From contig CALWOZ010000003.1 of the NCBI GenBank assembly GCA_944383305.1, forward strand, positions 1-64,000: a DNA stretch of 64,000 nt, read 5' to 3'. The position numbers and the translations under genes are program-made. Below, piece after piece: positions 1-8,370 of the stretch (within the stretch, counting starts at the first letter, position 1; each line of letters begins with the position of its first letter). This DNA comes from an uncultured Clostridia bacterium. GTDB lineage: Bacteria > Bacillota > Clostridia > Lachnospirales > CAG-274. Below the pieces are notes generated by a model. That model saw nothing but the letters and a program-made list of their open reading frames with translations, was not told the DNA's origin and ran no database searches.

Positions 1-67
1 CCTCGCGCCGCGTTAACGACCTACTCCCTTAGCAGGGGAGCCTCTTCAGCCACTTGAGTAATCCTCC
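1..67 (-). tRNA. tRNA-Ser(GCU), 3' part cut by the window edge
   Basis: Read on the minus strand, the sequence starts GGAGGATTAC at position 67. It has the D-arm region of a class II serine tRNA, an anticodon stem CTCCC/GGGAG closing a seven-base loop CTGCTAA (anticodon GCT), and then the start of a long variable arm. The T-arm and 3' end lie outside the window. It decodes AGC/AGU serine codons. Confidence 0.93.
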
Positions 68-97
68 ATAAGCAATCATCATTTATACTGCTTATTC

Positions 98-126
98 ATT
101 ATATTATACATTTTAATATTTGTCAA
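98..126 (-). promoter_or_regulatory. sigma-A promoter for tRNA-Ser
   Basis: On the minus strand a consensus -35 TTGACA (positions 126-121) and a consensus -10 TATAAT (103-98) are separated by exactly 17 bases. The tRNA begins about 30 bases downstream of the -10. Both hexamers match perfectly, as expected for a strong stable-RNA promoter. Confidence 0.88.
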
Positions 127-143
127 CACTTTTTTTAAATTTT

Positions 144-998
144 TTAAATTTTTAAAATTCCAAAGCCAATAGTCATTTTTCCACCATTTATCAAATGCTG
201 TCTTATAGCCTTTTGTAAAGAAGTTTTAGGTATAAAATCTTGTATATTTCCATCAAATTTATTAAATACCCATTGTAAATAATCATCACTTTCTAAATAA
301 CTTTCAAATATATTATAATCTTTTCTAAAATTTTTTATTCCTGAATTTTCGCATAATAAATCTTCTAATTCTTTTCCTAATAACCAACTAGAACAAAGTA
401 TTTTATATTGTGCATTAAAATGTGTTTTAAAAAATTGTTTTGCTTGTTCATATGATAAATGTAAATTATCTATTTTACAGTTTGCGTCACTAGGTATATG
501 AACATAAATAACTTTCTCATTTTTATATCCATTTATTTTTTTAGCTGTATCATCATCTATATAACAAATTTCAAATTCCAACTCACCTATTCTAAATAAA
601 GAAAGTGAAAGTTGACGCCAAACCCAAAACCCTCTATCAAAGCTCCATTTTCCAGTCCATTTATAATTTTCTAAGACAAATCTAGAAAAACATTTCATTG
701 TATCTATATATATTTTTTCATCTATATTTTTTTCTATATATTTTTCATAGCATTCAATAGAGATAGCTAATAAAACAGTAAGTTCACATATATTATCTTC
801 ATCTAAATTATCTGTATATGTTTTTAAATTTTCATACGCACTTTGGGCTTTATCAAGTTCAAAAAAATCTTTATAGAATATATTTACTTTATCTTCGGCT
901 ATTAAATGAAATTTATCTATAATTTTATTTAATATTTCTTTAGGCATATTTATTTTATTACAAAACTTTATAATATCCTCTTTATTAAAATTTTTCAT
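144..998 (-). CDS. GNAT-like acyltransferase domain protein
   Basis: The 284-residue protein resembles the clostridial 'acyltransferase domain-containing protein' family (NAT_N plus GNAT-like C-terminal domain). Supporting segments are the WVWRQLSLSLFRIGELEFE block near the middle, the IPSDANCKID strand, and the CSSWLLGKELEDLL and GIKNFRKDYNI blocks. The substrate is unknown. The ATG at 998 is preferred to an upstream TTG because GAGG lies 7 bases before it. It follows the anti-sigma gene by 19 bases, so it is probably the last gene of the sigma/anti-sigma transcript. No signal peptide or membrane segment is seen. Family membership rests on remembered sequence patterns. Confidence 0.68.
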   Translation of the reverse strand: MKNFNKEDIIKFCNKINMPKEILNKIIDKFHLIAEDKVNIFYKDFFELDKAQSAYENLKTYTDNLDEDNICELTVLLAISIECYEKYIEKNIDEKIYIDTMKCFSRFVLENYKWTGKWSFDRGFWVWRQLSLSLFRIGELEFEICYIDDDTAKKINGYKNEKVIYVHIPSDANCKIDNLHLSYEQAKQFFKTHFNAQYKILCSSWLLGKELEDLLCENSGIKNFRKDYNIFESYLESDDYLQWVFNKFDGNIQDFIPKTSLQKAIRQHLINGGKMTIGFGILKI

Positions 999-1017
999 AG
1001 TCAAACCTCTATAACCA

Positions 1018-2010
1018 CTAATTTTGTAAAACTTCTACTTTTAAATATCCAGTTATAATATTTTTATCTAAACTTTCAACGTTTATTGTATATATACCTT
1101 GCTCTAAATTTTCATCTACTATATAAAATTTCATAACATTGTTAGAGTTTTTTTCTACAATTGTATCTTGGCTTACTTTATTTCCATCTATATCTTCAAC
1201 ATAAAGAATAACCTCTTCATTAGATGTATTTTCAAAATATACACTACACACCTGATTTTTATATAATAGTATATCGTGTTTAAATAGTTGTAAATTACTT
1301 TCTTCGTCTAAAGTTTTCTCATATAAATAATTATTATTTACATCTTGTTGTAGCATTCTAGAGTTATTAAATGGTTGTATATTTTCATTTTGTAAATCAG
1401 GTTCTTGATTTGCTACTCTAGGTGTTGCTATATTTTCTGTATCTGTAATAGTTTGTGTTGTATTTTCACTATATACATTTGTTTGTTCTTGACTATAACT
1501 TTCTTGTTTAACCGTATCATTGCTACTAGATGGTTCATCTATTTTATTTGTTATATTTTTCTGTACTTCTGTTATATTTTCGCTTGTTGATTGTTCAAAT
1601 GTTTCCACACTTTTTAAGGTATTATTTTCATTATTTGTTTGTGTGTATTTTTCTATATTATTTTCATTATAAAGTTCACTTTTAATAGGGCTATTTTCTA
1701 TTGCAGTCAAAATATAAAATCCACCGATAAAAATAGCGATAGTTGCTGCTACATAAGAATATTTTTTAAAATATAATATTTTAGGTTTTTGTTCTTTTTT
1801 AATATTGTCTAATATTTTATACTTTAAATCTGCTGGTGGTTCTATATCTTTTATATTTTTAAGTTTGACAATTAATTTTTCTAAGTTATAGTATTCATCT
1901 TGACAATGTTTACACTCTTTCATATGTTCTTCAAATTGTTTTGTTTCTTCTTCAGAAAGTTGATATTCTATATAGTCAGGCATTTTTTCACAAACTTCTT
2001 TGCAATCCAT
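1018..2010 (-). CDS. membrane anti-sigma factor with zinc-finger (zf-HC2) head
   Basis: The 330-residue protein starts with a zinc-dependent anti-sigma domain (HMKECKHC, the H-x3-C-x2-C signature, around residues 29-36). One transmembrane helix follows near residues 84-103, then a long Asn/Gln/Ser/Thr-rich linker, then a beta-rich extracellular domain of about 90 residues at the C terminus. This is the layout of a factor that holds an ECF sigma at the membrane and senses an envelope signal outside. It lies 79 bases downstream of the ECF sigma gene on the same strand, so the two are very likely partners. AGGAGG precedes the ATG by 8 bases. The signal sensed cannot be told. Confidence 0.85.
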   Translation of the reverse strand: MDCKEVCEKMPDYIEYQLSEEETKQFEEHMKECKHCQDEYYNLEKLIVKLKNIKDIEPPADLKYKILDNIKKEQKPKILYFKKYSYVAATIAIFIGGFYILTAIENSPIKSELYNENNIEKYTQTNNENNTLKSVETFEQSTSENITEVQKNITNKIDEPSSSNDTVKQESYSQEQTNVYSENTTQTITDTENIATPRVANQEPDLQNENIQPFNNSRMLQQDVNNNYLYEKTLDEESNLQLFKHDILLYKNQVCSVYFENTSNEEVILYVEDIDGNKVSQDTIVEKNSNNVMKFYIVDENLEQGIYTINVESLDKNIITGYLKVEVLQN

Positions 2011-2089
2011 TAGCTATACCTCCTTCTACGTATTTTAAGAAATAAAACCTATATAGTTTTAAACGTTTTTTATTAAATTTTGTTCCATA

Positions 2090-2644
2090 TTAAATTTTCA
2101 ATATATTTTTAAGTGCATTTCTTGCCCGATTTAGTCTGGACTTTACTGTACCAATATTAAGTCCCATTATTTCGCTTATTTCATTATAACTAAATCCTTT
2201 TATATCTCTTAAAAATATAAGTGACTTATTAATTTCATTTAAACTATTTATAGCCTGTTCTATTTCTAAAAGTCCCTCTTTTTGAATAAGGACATTTTCT
2301 GGTGTAGGCTCATTAGAGGCAATTTCTAAAGAAAAGTTATCTTCTTCACCTTCTAAATCCATATCAAGAGATATATTATTTTTACCTTTTCTTTTTCTAA
2401 CTTCGTCTATGCAAGTATTGTAAGCAATAGTATAAATCCAAGTTTTTATACTTTGTTTTCCTTCACATTTATAAATATTTTTATATACTTTAATAAATAC
2501 TTCTTGTGTTATATCTTCTGCATCAGAAGTATTATTAAATATTCTATAAGCAAGGTTATAAATCATTTTTTCATATTTATCTATTAGTTCTGAAAAAGCT
2601 TCTATATCACCTTTTAAAACCTTTTCTACAATTTCTATATCCAT
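2090..2644 (-). CDS. ECF-type RNA polymerase sigma factor
   Basis: At 184 residues this has the two-domain ECF form. Region 2 contains the DAEDITQEVFIKVYKNI block (about residues 41-57) that contacts core polymerase and the -10. Region 4 carries a helix-turn-helix around FSYNEISEIMGLNIGTVKSR (about 150-170). It directs RNA polymerase to a small regulon, typically envelope stress, when released by its anti-sigma, encoded next. It is 12 bases downstream of the PAP2 gene, so basal expression probably comes from the dapF transcript. Which ECF subgroup it belongs to is not clear from sequence alone. Confidence 0.93.
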   Translation of the reverse strand: MDIEIVEKVLKGDIEAFSELIDKYEKMIYNLAYRIFNNTSDAEDITQEVFIKVYKNIYKCEGKQSIKTWIYTIAYNTCIDEVRKRKGKNNISLDMDLEGEEDNFSLEIASNEPTPENVLIQKEGLLEIEQAINSLNEINKSLIFLRDIKGFSYNEISEIMGLNIGTVKSRLNRARNALKNILKI

Positions 2645-2656
2645 ATAAACCCTCTT

Positions 2657-3157
2657 TTAAAATAAGATAAAAAATCCTAAAACACCTATTAATATACCTA
2701 TAAAAAATCCAAATAAAACATCTATAGGATAATGTAATCCTGCTATAATTCTAAACACCCCTGTTATTATTGCTAAAATAATAAAAACCATAGCGTATTG
2801 GGGAATTATATATGTAAGAGATATAGCCAACACCATAGCACTAGCTGAGTGGTTACTTGGCATAGAATTACCACCTTTATGCTTTACTAAACTTACTATA
2901 TTCATTTTTTCAAATGGTCTTTTAGAATTTATCTTTTTTCTAAGTATTTTTGCTATAATAATTGTAATTAATGGTACTAATATATATTTTACTAAAGTTT
3001 TATATCCATATTGTTTAAAATTAAAAAAAATATAAAAATATCCTATTAAATACATAATAAAAAATAAATAACAAGAATATATAGTAATAAAAATAGTTAA
3101 TTTTTTATGCTTATTACCAAAATTAAATAATATATCAAATATTTTTTGATTTAGCAT
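2657..3157 (-). CDS. PAP2-family membrane phosphatase
   Basis: A 166-residue polytopic membrane protein with the three-part PAP2 acid phosphatase signature: a KINSKRPFE block, PSNHSASA (catalytic histidine motif) and RIIAGLHYPIDVLFG. This family dephosphorylates lipid phosphates such as undecaprenyl-pyrophosphate or phosphatidylglycerol phosphate; the substrate here is undetermined. The ATG at 3157 overlaps the dapF stop by one base (TAATG), which suggests translational coupling. A TTG 12 bases upstream is rejected because it sits only one base from the GGAG. Confidence 0.85.
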   Translation of the reverse strand: MLNQKIFDILFNFGNKHKKLTIFITIYSCYLFFIMYLIGYFYIFFNFKQYGYKTLVKYILVPLITIIIAKILRKKINSKRPFEKMNIVSLVKHKGGNSMPSNHSASAMVLAISLTYIIPQYAMVFIILAIITGVFRIIAGLHYPIDVLFGFFIGILIGVLGFFILF

Positions 3158-3996
3158 TATAAAAGCCAATCTCCTTCAAAAACAAATCTTGCAGGTCCTG
3201 TCATATATACATTATTGTCTTCTTCAGACCAAGATATATTTAATATTCCTCCTAAAAGCTTTACAGAAACATTTGCTCTATTACATTTACCATTTAAAAA
3301 TGTTGCGACAACAGTTGCGCAAGTTCCTGTACCACAAGCAAATGTTTCTCCGCTTCCTCTTTCAAACACACGCATTTTAAGACTATTTTTATCAACAACT
3401 TCTACAAATTCTATATTAGCTCTTTTAGGAAAGGCTTCGTTGCTTTCTAATATAGCTCCATATTTATCTACATCAAAGTTGTCTACATCATCTACAAAAG
3501 TAACTGCGTGGGGATTGCCCATTGATAAACAAGTAAAAGTAAACTCTCTATCTAAAGCTTTAAGTTTTAAATTTTTAACAATTTCTTCATTAGATATAAC
3601 TGGTATATCTTTAGGATTAAATATAGGTTCTCCCATATTTACTTTTACATCTGTTACCATATTGTTATTATCTTTAAAAAATTGTAAAGTTTTTATACCT
3701 GCTAATGTTTCAACAGTTATTATATCTTTTTTAACTATATTTTTATCGTGTACAAACTTACCAACACATCTTATACCATTACCACACATTTCAGACTCTG
3801 AGCCATCACTATTAAACATTCTCATTCTACAATCTGCTACATTAGATGGCATAACAAGTATAAGTCCATCAGAGCCTACTCCAAAATTTCTGTTGCTCAT
3901 TTTTATAGCCAATTCATTTGGATTTTGTATATTTTCTTCAAAACAGTTTATATATACATAATCATTTCCACAGCCTTGCATTTTTGTAAATTTCAT
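3157..3996 (-). CDS. dapF: diaminopimelate epimerase
   Basis: DapF converts LL- to meso-diaminopimelate, the last-but-one step of lysine synthesis and the source of the peptidoglycan cross-linking residue. The 279-residue protein has both catalytic cysteines in their usual settings: EMCGNGIRC (Cys71) and FACGTGTC near residue 222. GNDY/SDG substrate-loop motifs are present in the N-terminal half. Length is normal for the family. It sits 20 bases downstream of the flavodoxin/SCP2 gene and overlaps the PAP2 gene. Confidence 0.96.
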   Translation of the reverse strand: MKFTKMQGCGNDYVYINCFEENIQNPNELAIKMSNRNFGVGSDGLILVMPSNVADCRMRMFNSDGSESEMCGNGIRCVGKFVHDKNIVKKDIITVETLAGIKTLQFFKDNNNMVTDVKVNMGEPIFNPKDIPVISNEEIVKNLKLKALDREFTFTCLSMGNPHAVTFVDDVDNFDVDKYGAILESNEAFPKRANIEFVEVVDKNSLKMRVFERGSGETFACGTGTCATVVATFLNGKCNRANVSVKLLGGILNISWSEEDNNVYMTGPARFVFEGDWLL

Positions 3997-4016
3997 AATA
4001 AATCACTCCAAACTAC

Positions 4017-5324
4017 TTATATAATTTTAAAAAATTGTTCAAATTTGCTTATAATAACAAAATTACCTTTTACTTTTAATCTTCCTAACATAAATGCCTT
4101 TTGTAAGGTACATTTACCGTCTAATATTTCTTCCCATACAGAACTATCTGATATAATAGTCACATCTGCTGATGGGTGAATACCTTCTGTATAATTACAT
4201 TCTCCATTATTTATAACAAAAAAACCATTAAAGTTTTCTTTACCAGATATACTAACTTGCATAATAATATTTATTCCATTAGCAAGTTGTGGTTGAAAAT
4301 AATGATATAAACTTTGAGTTTTTTGTTTTAGACTACTTATACTTGGGGATATGTTAGAAGATTTATCTACATTATTATAATAATTATTTAATTGTTTTTG
4401 TATATTGTTTTCTTCTTCATATTTTTGTCCTAATAACTTAGCTATATAACTTATGTCATCTTCTTTATTTGTATTATTATCTAAATTTTGTTTACCTATA
4501 TATTCATTATTATTAGATATATTTTTATTATATCCTGTTTGTTGATTTTTATATTGATTTAATATTTCATTAATATTATTTTTTTGAATGTTATTAATAG
4601 TTTGTCTATCTACATTATTATCGACTTCTTTTTTATATAAATTAGCAACCTGTGCTCCTGTTAAATTTCTTATTTGTTTATTATCATCTTGTTTTATAAT
4701 ATTTTCTATTGTAATATTATCGTTACTATTTTGAGATTGAAAACTATTGTTAAATTGTTGATTTGGCACGTTACCATAATTAAAAGGATTTGTTATAAAA
4801 AACTTACGGTTTTGTTTAACTAGACGATAATAATCTTCTGCATATTTTTCTATCATTTCTTTAATTTCATTAGATATTTCTATGTTAGTTAAATAATCTT
4901 TACCTATAAGCATATTATTAACATTAATACCACCCAAAGCCCCAATAATCATTTTCATATAATTACCAGTAATGTATTCGCTATTATCTGAAGATGTTAT
5001 TATAGATATACAATGCTTATCTTTTAATATATCTTTATATAAATTATAGTCTAGATGTTCTAAAAATACTTGCATAGCACCATTAGGGGCAAATCTCTGT
5101 GCTGTCATAGCAAATATAATTCCTTGAGCACTTTTAATATGATTAAGTATATTTTCTACAATAGGTTGTTTCATTCCATTATAATAACCTATATCTACTT
5201 TTGTTATATCTAATGTATCAACTTTAACACCTATTTCATTTAATGTATTTTTAAAAATATTAAAAACATAATCTAATTTTTGCTCAAAAGGAGAAACTCC
5301 AGAATATATACAAATTATTTGCAT
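4017..5324 (-). CDS. flavodoxin-like reductase fused to an SCP2 sterol-carrier-like domain
   Basis: The 435-residue protein has an N-terminal flavodoxin/NADPH-dependent FMN reductase fold (about residues 1-165, with the phosphate-loop-like segment CIYSGVSPFEQK and a FAMTAQRFAPNGAMQ loop). An Asn/Gln-rich linker of about 170 residues follows, then a C-terminal SCP2-type lipid-binding domain (about 345-435, with GINIIMQVSISGKENFNG and the LDGKCTLQKAFMLGRLKVKG core). A redox reaction on a hydrophobic substrate is plausible but unproven. AGGAGG precedes the ATG. It is the first gene of the transcript that continues into dapF. Confidence 0.75.
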   Translation of the reverse strand: MQIICIYSGVSPFEQKLDYVFNIFKNTLNEIGVKVDTLDITKVDIGYYNGMKQPIVENILNHIKSAQGIIFAMTAQRFAPNGAMQVFLEHLDYNLYKDILKDKHCISIITSSDNSEYITGNYMKMIIGALGGINVNNMLIGKDYLTNIEISNEIKEMIEKYAEDYYRLVKQNRKFFITNPFNYGNVPNQQFNNSFQSQNSNDNITIENIIKQDDNKQIRNLTGAQVANLYKKEVDNNVDRQTINNIQKNNINEILNQYKNQQTGYNKNISNNNEYIGKQNLDNNTNKEDDISYIAKLLGQKYEEENNIQKQLNNYYNNVDKSSNISPSISSLKQKTQSLYHYFQPQLANGINIIMQVSISGKENFNGFFVINNGECNYTEGIHPSADVTIISDSSVWEEILDGKCTLQKAFMLGRLKVKGNFVIISKFEQFFKII

Positions 5325-5372
5325 AATAACCCTCCTATTTAAACTATTTTGTTAAATTCGTAAATTATTTTA

Positions 5373-5401
5373 ATTATATCATAGTATGAAGTATATATAA
5401 A
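5373..5401 (-). promoter_or_regulatory. probable extended -10 promoter for the flavodoxin/dapF transcript
   Basis: On the minus strand TGATATAAT contains a consensus -10 (5378-5373) preceded by the TG extension. The -35 region (TTTATA, 17 bases upstream) is poor, as is usual for extended -10 promoters. The gene starts about 50 bases downstream. Confidence 0.5.
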
Positions 5402-5469
5402 GACATAATTAAATAATTTTTTATTTAACCTTTATTATTTAAAACTTAATATAATATAAAAAAATAATA

Positions 5470-5498
5470 TTGACAAAAAAACTTTGTTATGTTAAACT
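5470..5498 (+). promoter_or_regulatory. promoter of the iron-siderophore ABC operon
   Basis: TTGACA at 5470-5475 is followed after 17 bases by TAAACT at 5493-5498. It lies just upstream of the Fur-type palindrome and about 95 bases before the first permease start codon. An inverted repeat CTAAC-TATC-GTTAG (5497-5510) overlaps the -10 and the start point. Confidence 0.7.
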
Positions 5499-5515
5499 AA
5501 CTATCGTTAGCAGTG

Positions 5516-5534
5516 AATAATTATGATAATTATT
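5516..5534 (+). promoter_or_regulatory. Fur box (perfect 9-1-9 inverted repeat)
   Basis: AATAATTATGATAATTATT is a perfect 19-base palindrome with one central base, the classical Fur-box layout (consensus GATAATGATAATCATTATC). It sits 18 bases downstream of the -10 of the siderophore-uptake operon. Bound Fur-Fe would block transcription in iron-replete cells. The motif is seen; binding by Fur is inferred. Confidence 0.8.
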
Positions 5535-5591
5535 TTTTAGTAATTGTTATTTTTATATTTGCTTATAATCAAAGATTTTTATGGAGGTAGT

Positions 5592-6548
5592 ATGAAACAA
5601 ATCTATAAAAAATTTACATATATTATTATACTTATAGCCTTAAGTTTAATTTCTATTCAAATAGGTGTTAAAGATTTTAGTTTGATAGGTGCTTTATTTA
5701 ATAATCCTGAAGATGTTTTTTTAATAACTATAAGTCGATTACCTAGGCTTTTAGCTATTATTATTACTGGAGCTGGTCTTAGTATATGTGGGCTTATAAT
5801 GCAAACTGTTACTAATAATAAGTTTGTATCACCTTCAACTGCTGGTACTATGGAATGGTGTAAACTTGGTGTATTAATATCAATACTATTTTTTGGTGGA
5901 GAACATAAGTTAATAAAAATAATAGTTGCATTTATAATAGCTTTAGTTGGTAACTTTTTCTTTATGTTAATATTAAAAAATATAAAGTTTAAAAATAGTC
6001 TTTTAGTTCCTCTTATAGGTATGATGCTTGGAAGTGTTGTTTCTTCCATTACAAGTTTTATCTCATATAAATATGAGTTAATACAAAATATATCTGCTTG
6101 GTTACAAGGTAACTTTTCTACAGTAATAAAAGGTAATTATGAAATACTATATTTAGGCATACCAACTGCTATAATAACTTATATATATGCAAATAAATTT
6201 ACTATTGCAAGTATGGGTGAAGAATTTGCAATAAATCTTGGTGTAAATTATCAAAAAATAGTAACTATTGGTCTTATACTTGTTTCTTTTATTACTTCAT
6301 TAATCGTAGTAACTATCGGTAGTATACCATTTGTTGGTCTTATTATACCTAATATAGTTTCTATGATGAAAGGAGATAGTATAAAAAACACTATTTTTGA
6401 TATTTCAATAATAGGTTCTATATTTGTGTTATTATGTGACATTTTAGGTAGAATTATTATTTATCCTTATGAAATAAGCGTAAGTACAATAATAAGTATT
6501 GTTGGAAGTATTATTTTCTTATTTATATTATTTAAAAAAGAAAAATAA
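5592..6548 (+). CDS. iron-siderophore ABC transporter permease 1 (YclN/FatD/CeuB type)
   Basis: A 318-residue polytopic FecCD-family permease. Hallmarks are SRLPRLLAIIITGAGLSICG near residues 43-62 and the cytoplasmic coupling segment around GEEFAINLGVNYQK (about 210-225). Partnered with a second permease, an ATPase and a lipoprotein, it forms an importer for ferric catecholate-type siderophores. Order and sequence resemble Bacillus yclNOPQ (petrobactin) and Campylobacter ceuBCDE. The ATG at 5592 is chosen because GGAGG lies 5 bases upstream; the open frame extends further 5' without a site. First gene of the operon. Confidence 0.9.
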   Translation: MKQIYKKFTYIIILIALSLISIQIGVKDFSLIGALFNNPEDVFLITISRLPRLLAIIITGAGLSICGLIMQTVTNNKFVSPSTAGTMEWCKLGVLISILFFGGEHKLIKIIVAFIIALVGNFFFMLILKNIKFKNSLLVPLIGMMLGSVVSSITSFISYKYELIQNISAWLQGNFSTVIKGNYEILYLGIPTAIITYIYANKFTIASMGEEFAINLGVNYQKIVTIGLILVSFITSLIVVTIGSIPFVGLIIPNIVSMMKGDSIKNTIFDISIIGSIFVLLCDILGRIIIYPYEISVSTIISIVGSIIFLFILFKKEK

Positions 6549-6575
6549 TTGTAATAATTGTAAAGGAAGGAAATT

Positions 6576-7526
6576 ATGTCTAATAAAAAGAAAATTTTTA
6601 TATTAACTATATTAGTATTAATATCTTGTGGCTTATCTCTATTTTTAGGCATAAATAAAGATAACATAGGCTTTTTTTTACCTAGAAGAGCTACAAAGCT
6701 TTTAGCAATATTACTTTCTAGTTATTGTATAGGCTATTCTACGGTAAGTTTTCAAACTATAACAAATAATAGAATATTAACCCCTAGCGTCATAGGATTA
6801 GATTCTCTATATATGTTTGTTCAAACAATTATTGTTTACTTTTTTGGTTCTAAAACACTATCGATGATGAGTGGATACACTAATTACTTTTTATCTATAT
6901 GCTTTATGATATTCTTTTCTTTAATATTGTTTTTAATACTGTTTTTAAAAGAAAATCGAAATTTATACTTTTTAATATTAGCAGGTATGATTGTAGGTAA
7001 TCTTTTTGGTGGCTTGTCTACTTTTATGCAAGTTATATTAGACCCAAATGAGTTTTTAGTTTTACAAGGTAAAATGTTTGCTAGTTTTTCTAACATAAAC
7101 GAAGATTTATTATTTATAAGTGTTTTAATAATATTAGCTTTATTTATAATAAGCATAAGAGATTATAACACACTTGATGTTTTATCCCTTGGTAAAGAAC
7201 ATTCTATAAATCTTGGTGTAAAATATAATAGTTTTGTATTAAAAAACCTAATTATTATAACTGTACTAATATCTGTATCTACTGCTTTAACAGGACCTAT
7301 AACATTTCTTGGTATATTAGTAGCAAGTATAGCAAGAGAGCTTATGAAAACTTATAAACATACGTATAGAATAACTTGCTCTGTTCTTATTGGATGTTTT
7401 GCTTTAGTTTTTGGTCAATTTTTAGTAGAGAAAGTATTTAGATTTACAACAACTGTTAGTGTAATTATAAACTTTATTGGTGGAGTATACTTTATATATT
7501 TAATATTAAAGGAGGCTAAAAGATAA
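6576..7526 (+). CDS. iron-siderophore ABC transporter permease 2 (YclO/FatC/CeuC type)
   Basis: A 316-residue FecCD-family permease, the second half of the membrane channel. LPRRATKLLAILLSSYCIGYS near the N terminus and the coupling helix GKEHSINLGVKYNS (about 206-219) match permease 1 in position. AAGGAAGG precedes the ATG. Its TAA shares a base with the ATG of the ATPase (TAATG), so the two are translationally coupled. It makes a heterodimer with the upstream permease. Confidence 0.9.
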   Translation: MSNKKKIFILTILVLISCGLSLFLGINKDNIGFFLPRRATKLLAILLSSYCIGYSTVSFQTITNNRILTPSVIGLDSLYMFVQTIIVYFFGSKTLSMMSGYTNYFLSICFMIFFSLILFLILFLKENRNLYFLILAGMIVGNLFGGLSTFMQVILDPNEFLVLQGKMFASFSNINEDLLFISVLIILALFIISIRDYNTLDVLSLGKEHSINLGVKYNSFVLKNLIIITVLISVSTALTGPITFLGILVASIARELMKTYKHTYRITCSVLIGCFALVFGQFLVEKVFRFTTTVSVIINFIGGVYFIYLILKEAKR

Positions 7527-8284
7527 TGATAAAATTAAAAAATATAATAAAAAAATATGGCGATAAGCCAATTATAGATAATGTTTCTTTAGATATACCA
7601 AAAGGTCAAGTTATAGCATTTATTGGTGCTAATGGTGCTGGTAAAAGTACATTAATATCTATAATAAGCCGTACTTTATCTAAAAATAGTGGAGAAGTTT
7701 TTATCGATGAAAAAGAACTTTCAAAATGGGACACTGGTGAATTATCTAAAAAAATGTCTATATTAAAACAATCTAACAATCTAAACATAAGGCTTACTGT
7801 TAAAGAATTAGTTAGTTTTGGGCGTTTTCCTTATTCTAAAGGCAGACTTACTAAAGAAGATAATGAGCATATAGATAATGCTATTAAATATATGGGTATA
7901 GAACATCTTAAAGACAGATATTTAGATGAATTATCTGGTGGTCAAAAGCAAATGGCTTTTATATCTATGATTATAGCTCAAGATACTGAATATATCTTTT
8001 TAGATGAACCTCTTAATAATCTTGATATGCACCATTGTGTTAAAATAATGAAAAATGTTAAAAAACTTGCTAGAGAAATGGGTAAAACTGTTATTATTGT
8101 TATCCACGATATAAACTTTGTATCTTTATATGCAGACCATATTATTGCAATGAAAGATGGCAAAATAATAAAAAATAGTAAAAAAGAAGAAATTATTCAA
8201 GAACCTATACTAAAAGAAATATATGGTATGGATATACAAGTAAAAAATATAGATGGTAAAAACATTTGTTTATATTATTCATAA
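7526..8284 (+). CDS. iron-siderophore ABC transporter ATPase (YclP/FatE/CeuD type)
   Basis: A 252-residue ABC ATPase. Walker A is GANGAGKST (residues 33-41), the Q-loop is near LKQSNNLNIRLTV, the signature is LSGGQ (about 136-140), Walker B is YIFLDEP (about 154-160), and the switch histidine is in VIHDINF. It powers siderophore import by the two upstream permeases. It overlaps the previous gene by one base. An 86-base gap separates it from the binding-protein gene. Confidence 0.93.
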   Translation: MIKLKNIIKKYGDKPIIDNVSLDIPKGQVIAFIGANGAGKSTLISIISRTLSKNSGEVFIDEKELSKWDTGELSKKMSILKQSNNLNIRLTVKELVSFGRFPYSKGRLTKEDNEHIDNAIKYMGIEHLKDRYLDELSGGQKQMAFISMIIAQDTEYIFLDEPLNNLDMHHCVKIMKNVKKLAREMGKTVIIVIHDINFVSLYADHIIAMKDGKIIKNSKKEEIIQEPILKEIYGMDIQVKNIDGKNICLYYS

Positions 8285-8370
8285 ATAGATAATATAAACA
8301 AAAAACATTTATAATTTTTATTAAAAAATAAAATCAAAATTTAATTATAAATATAAAGGAGATTTTTAAA

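Noticed and set aside
3215-3961. Plus-strand open frame of 248 codons
   Set aside because: It is the exact antisense of dapF, which has full catalytic motifs; Ser/Thr/Leu-rich antisense frames are common in AT-rich genes.
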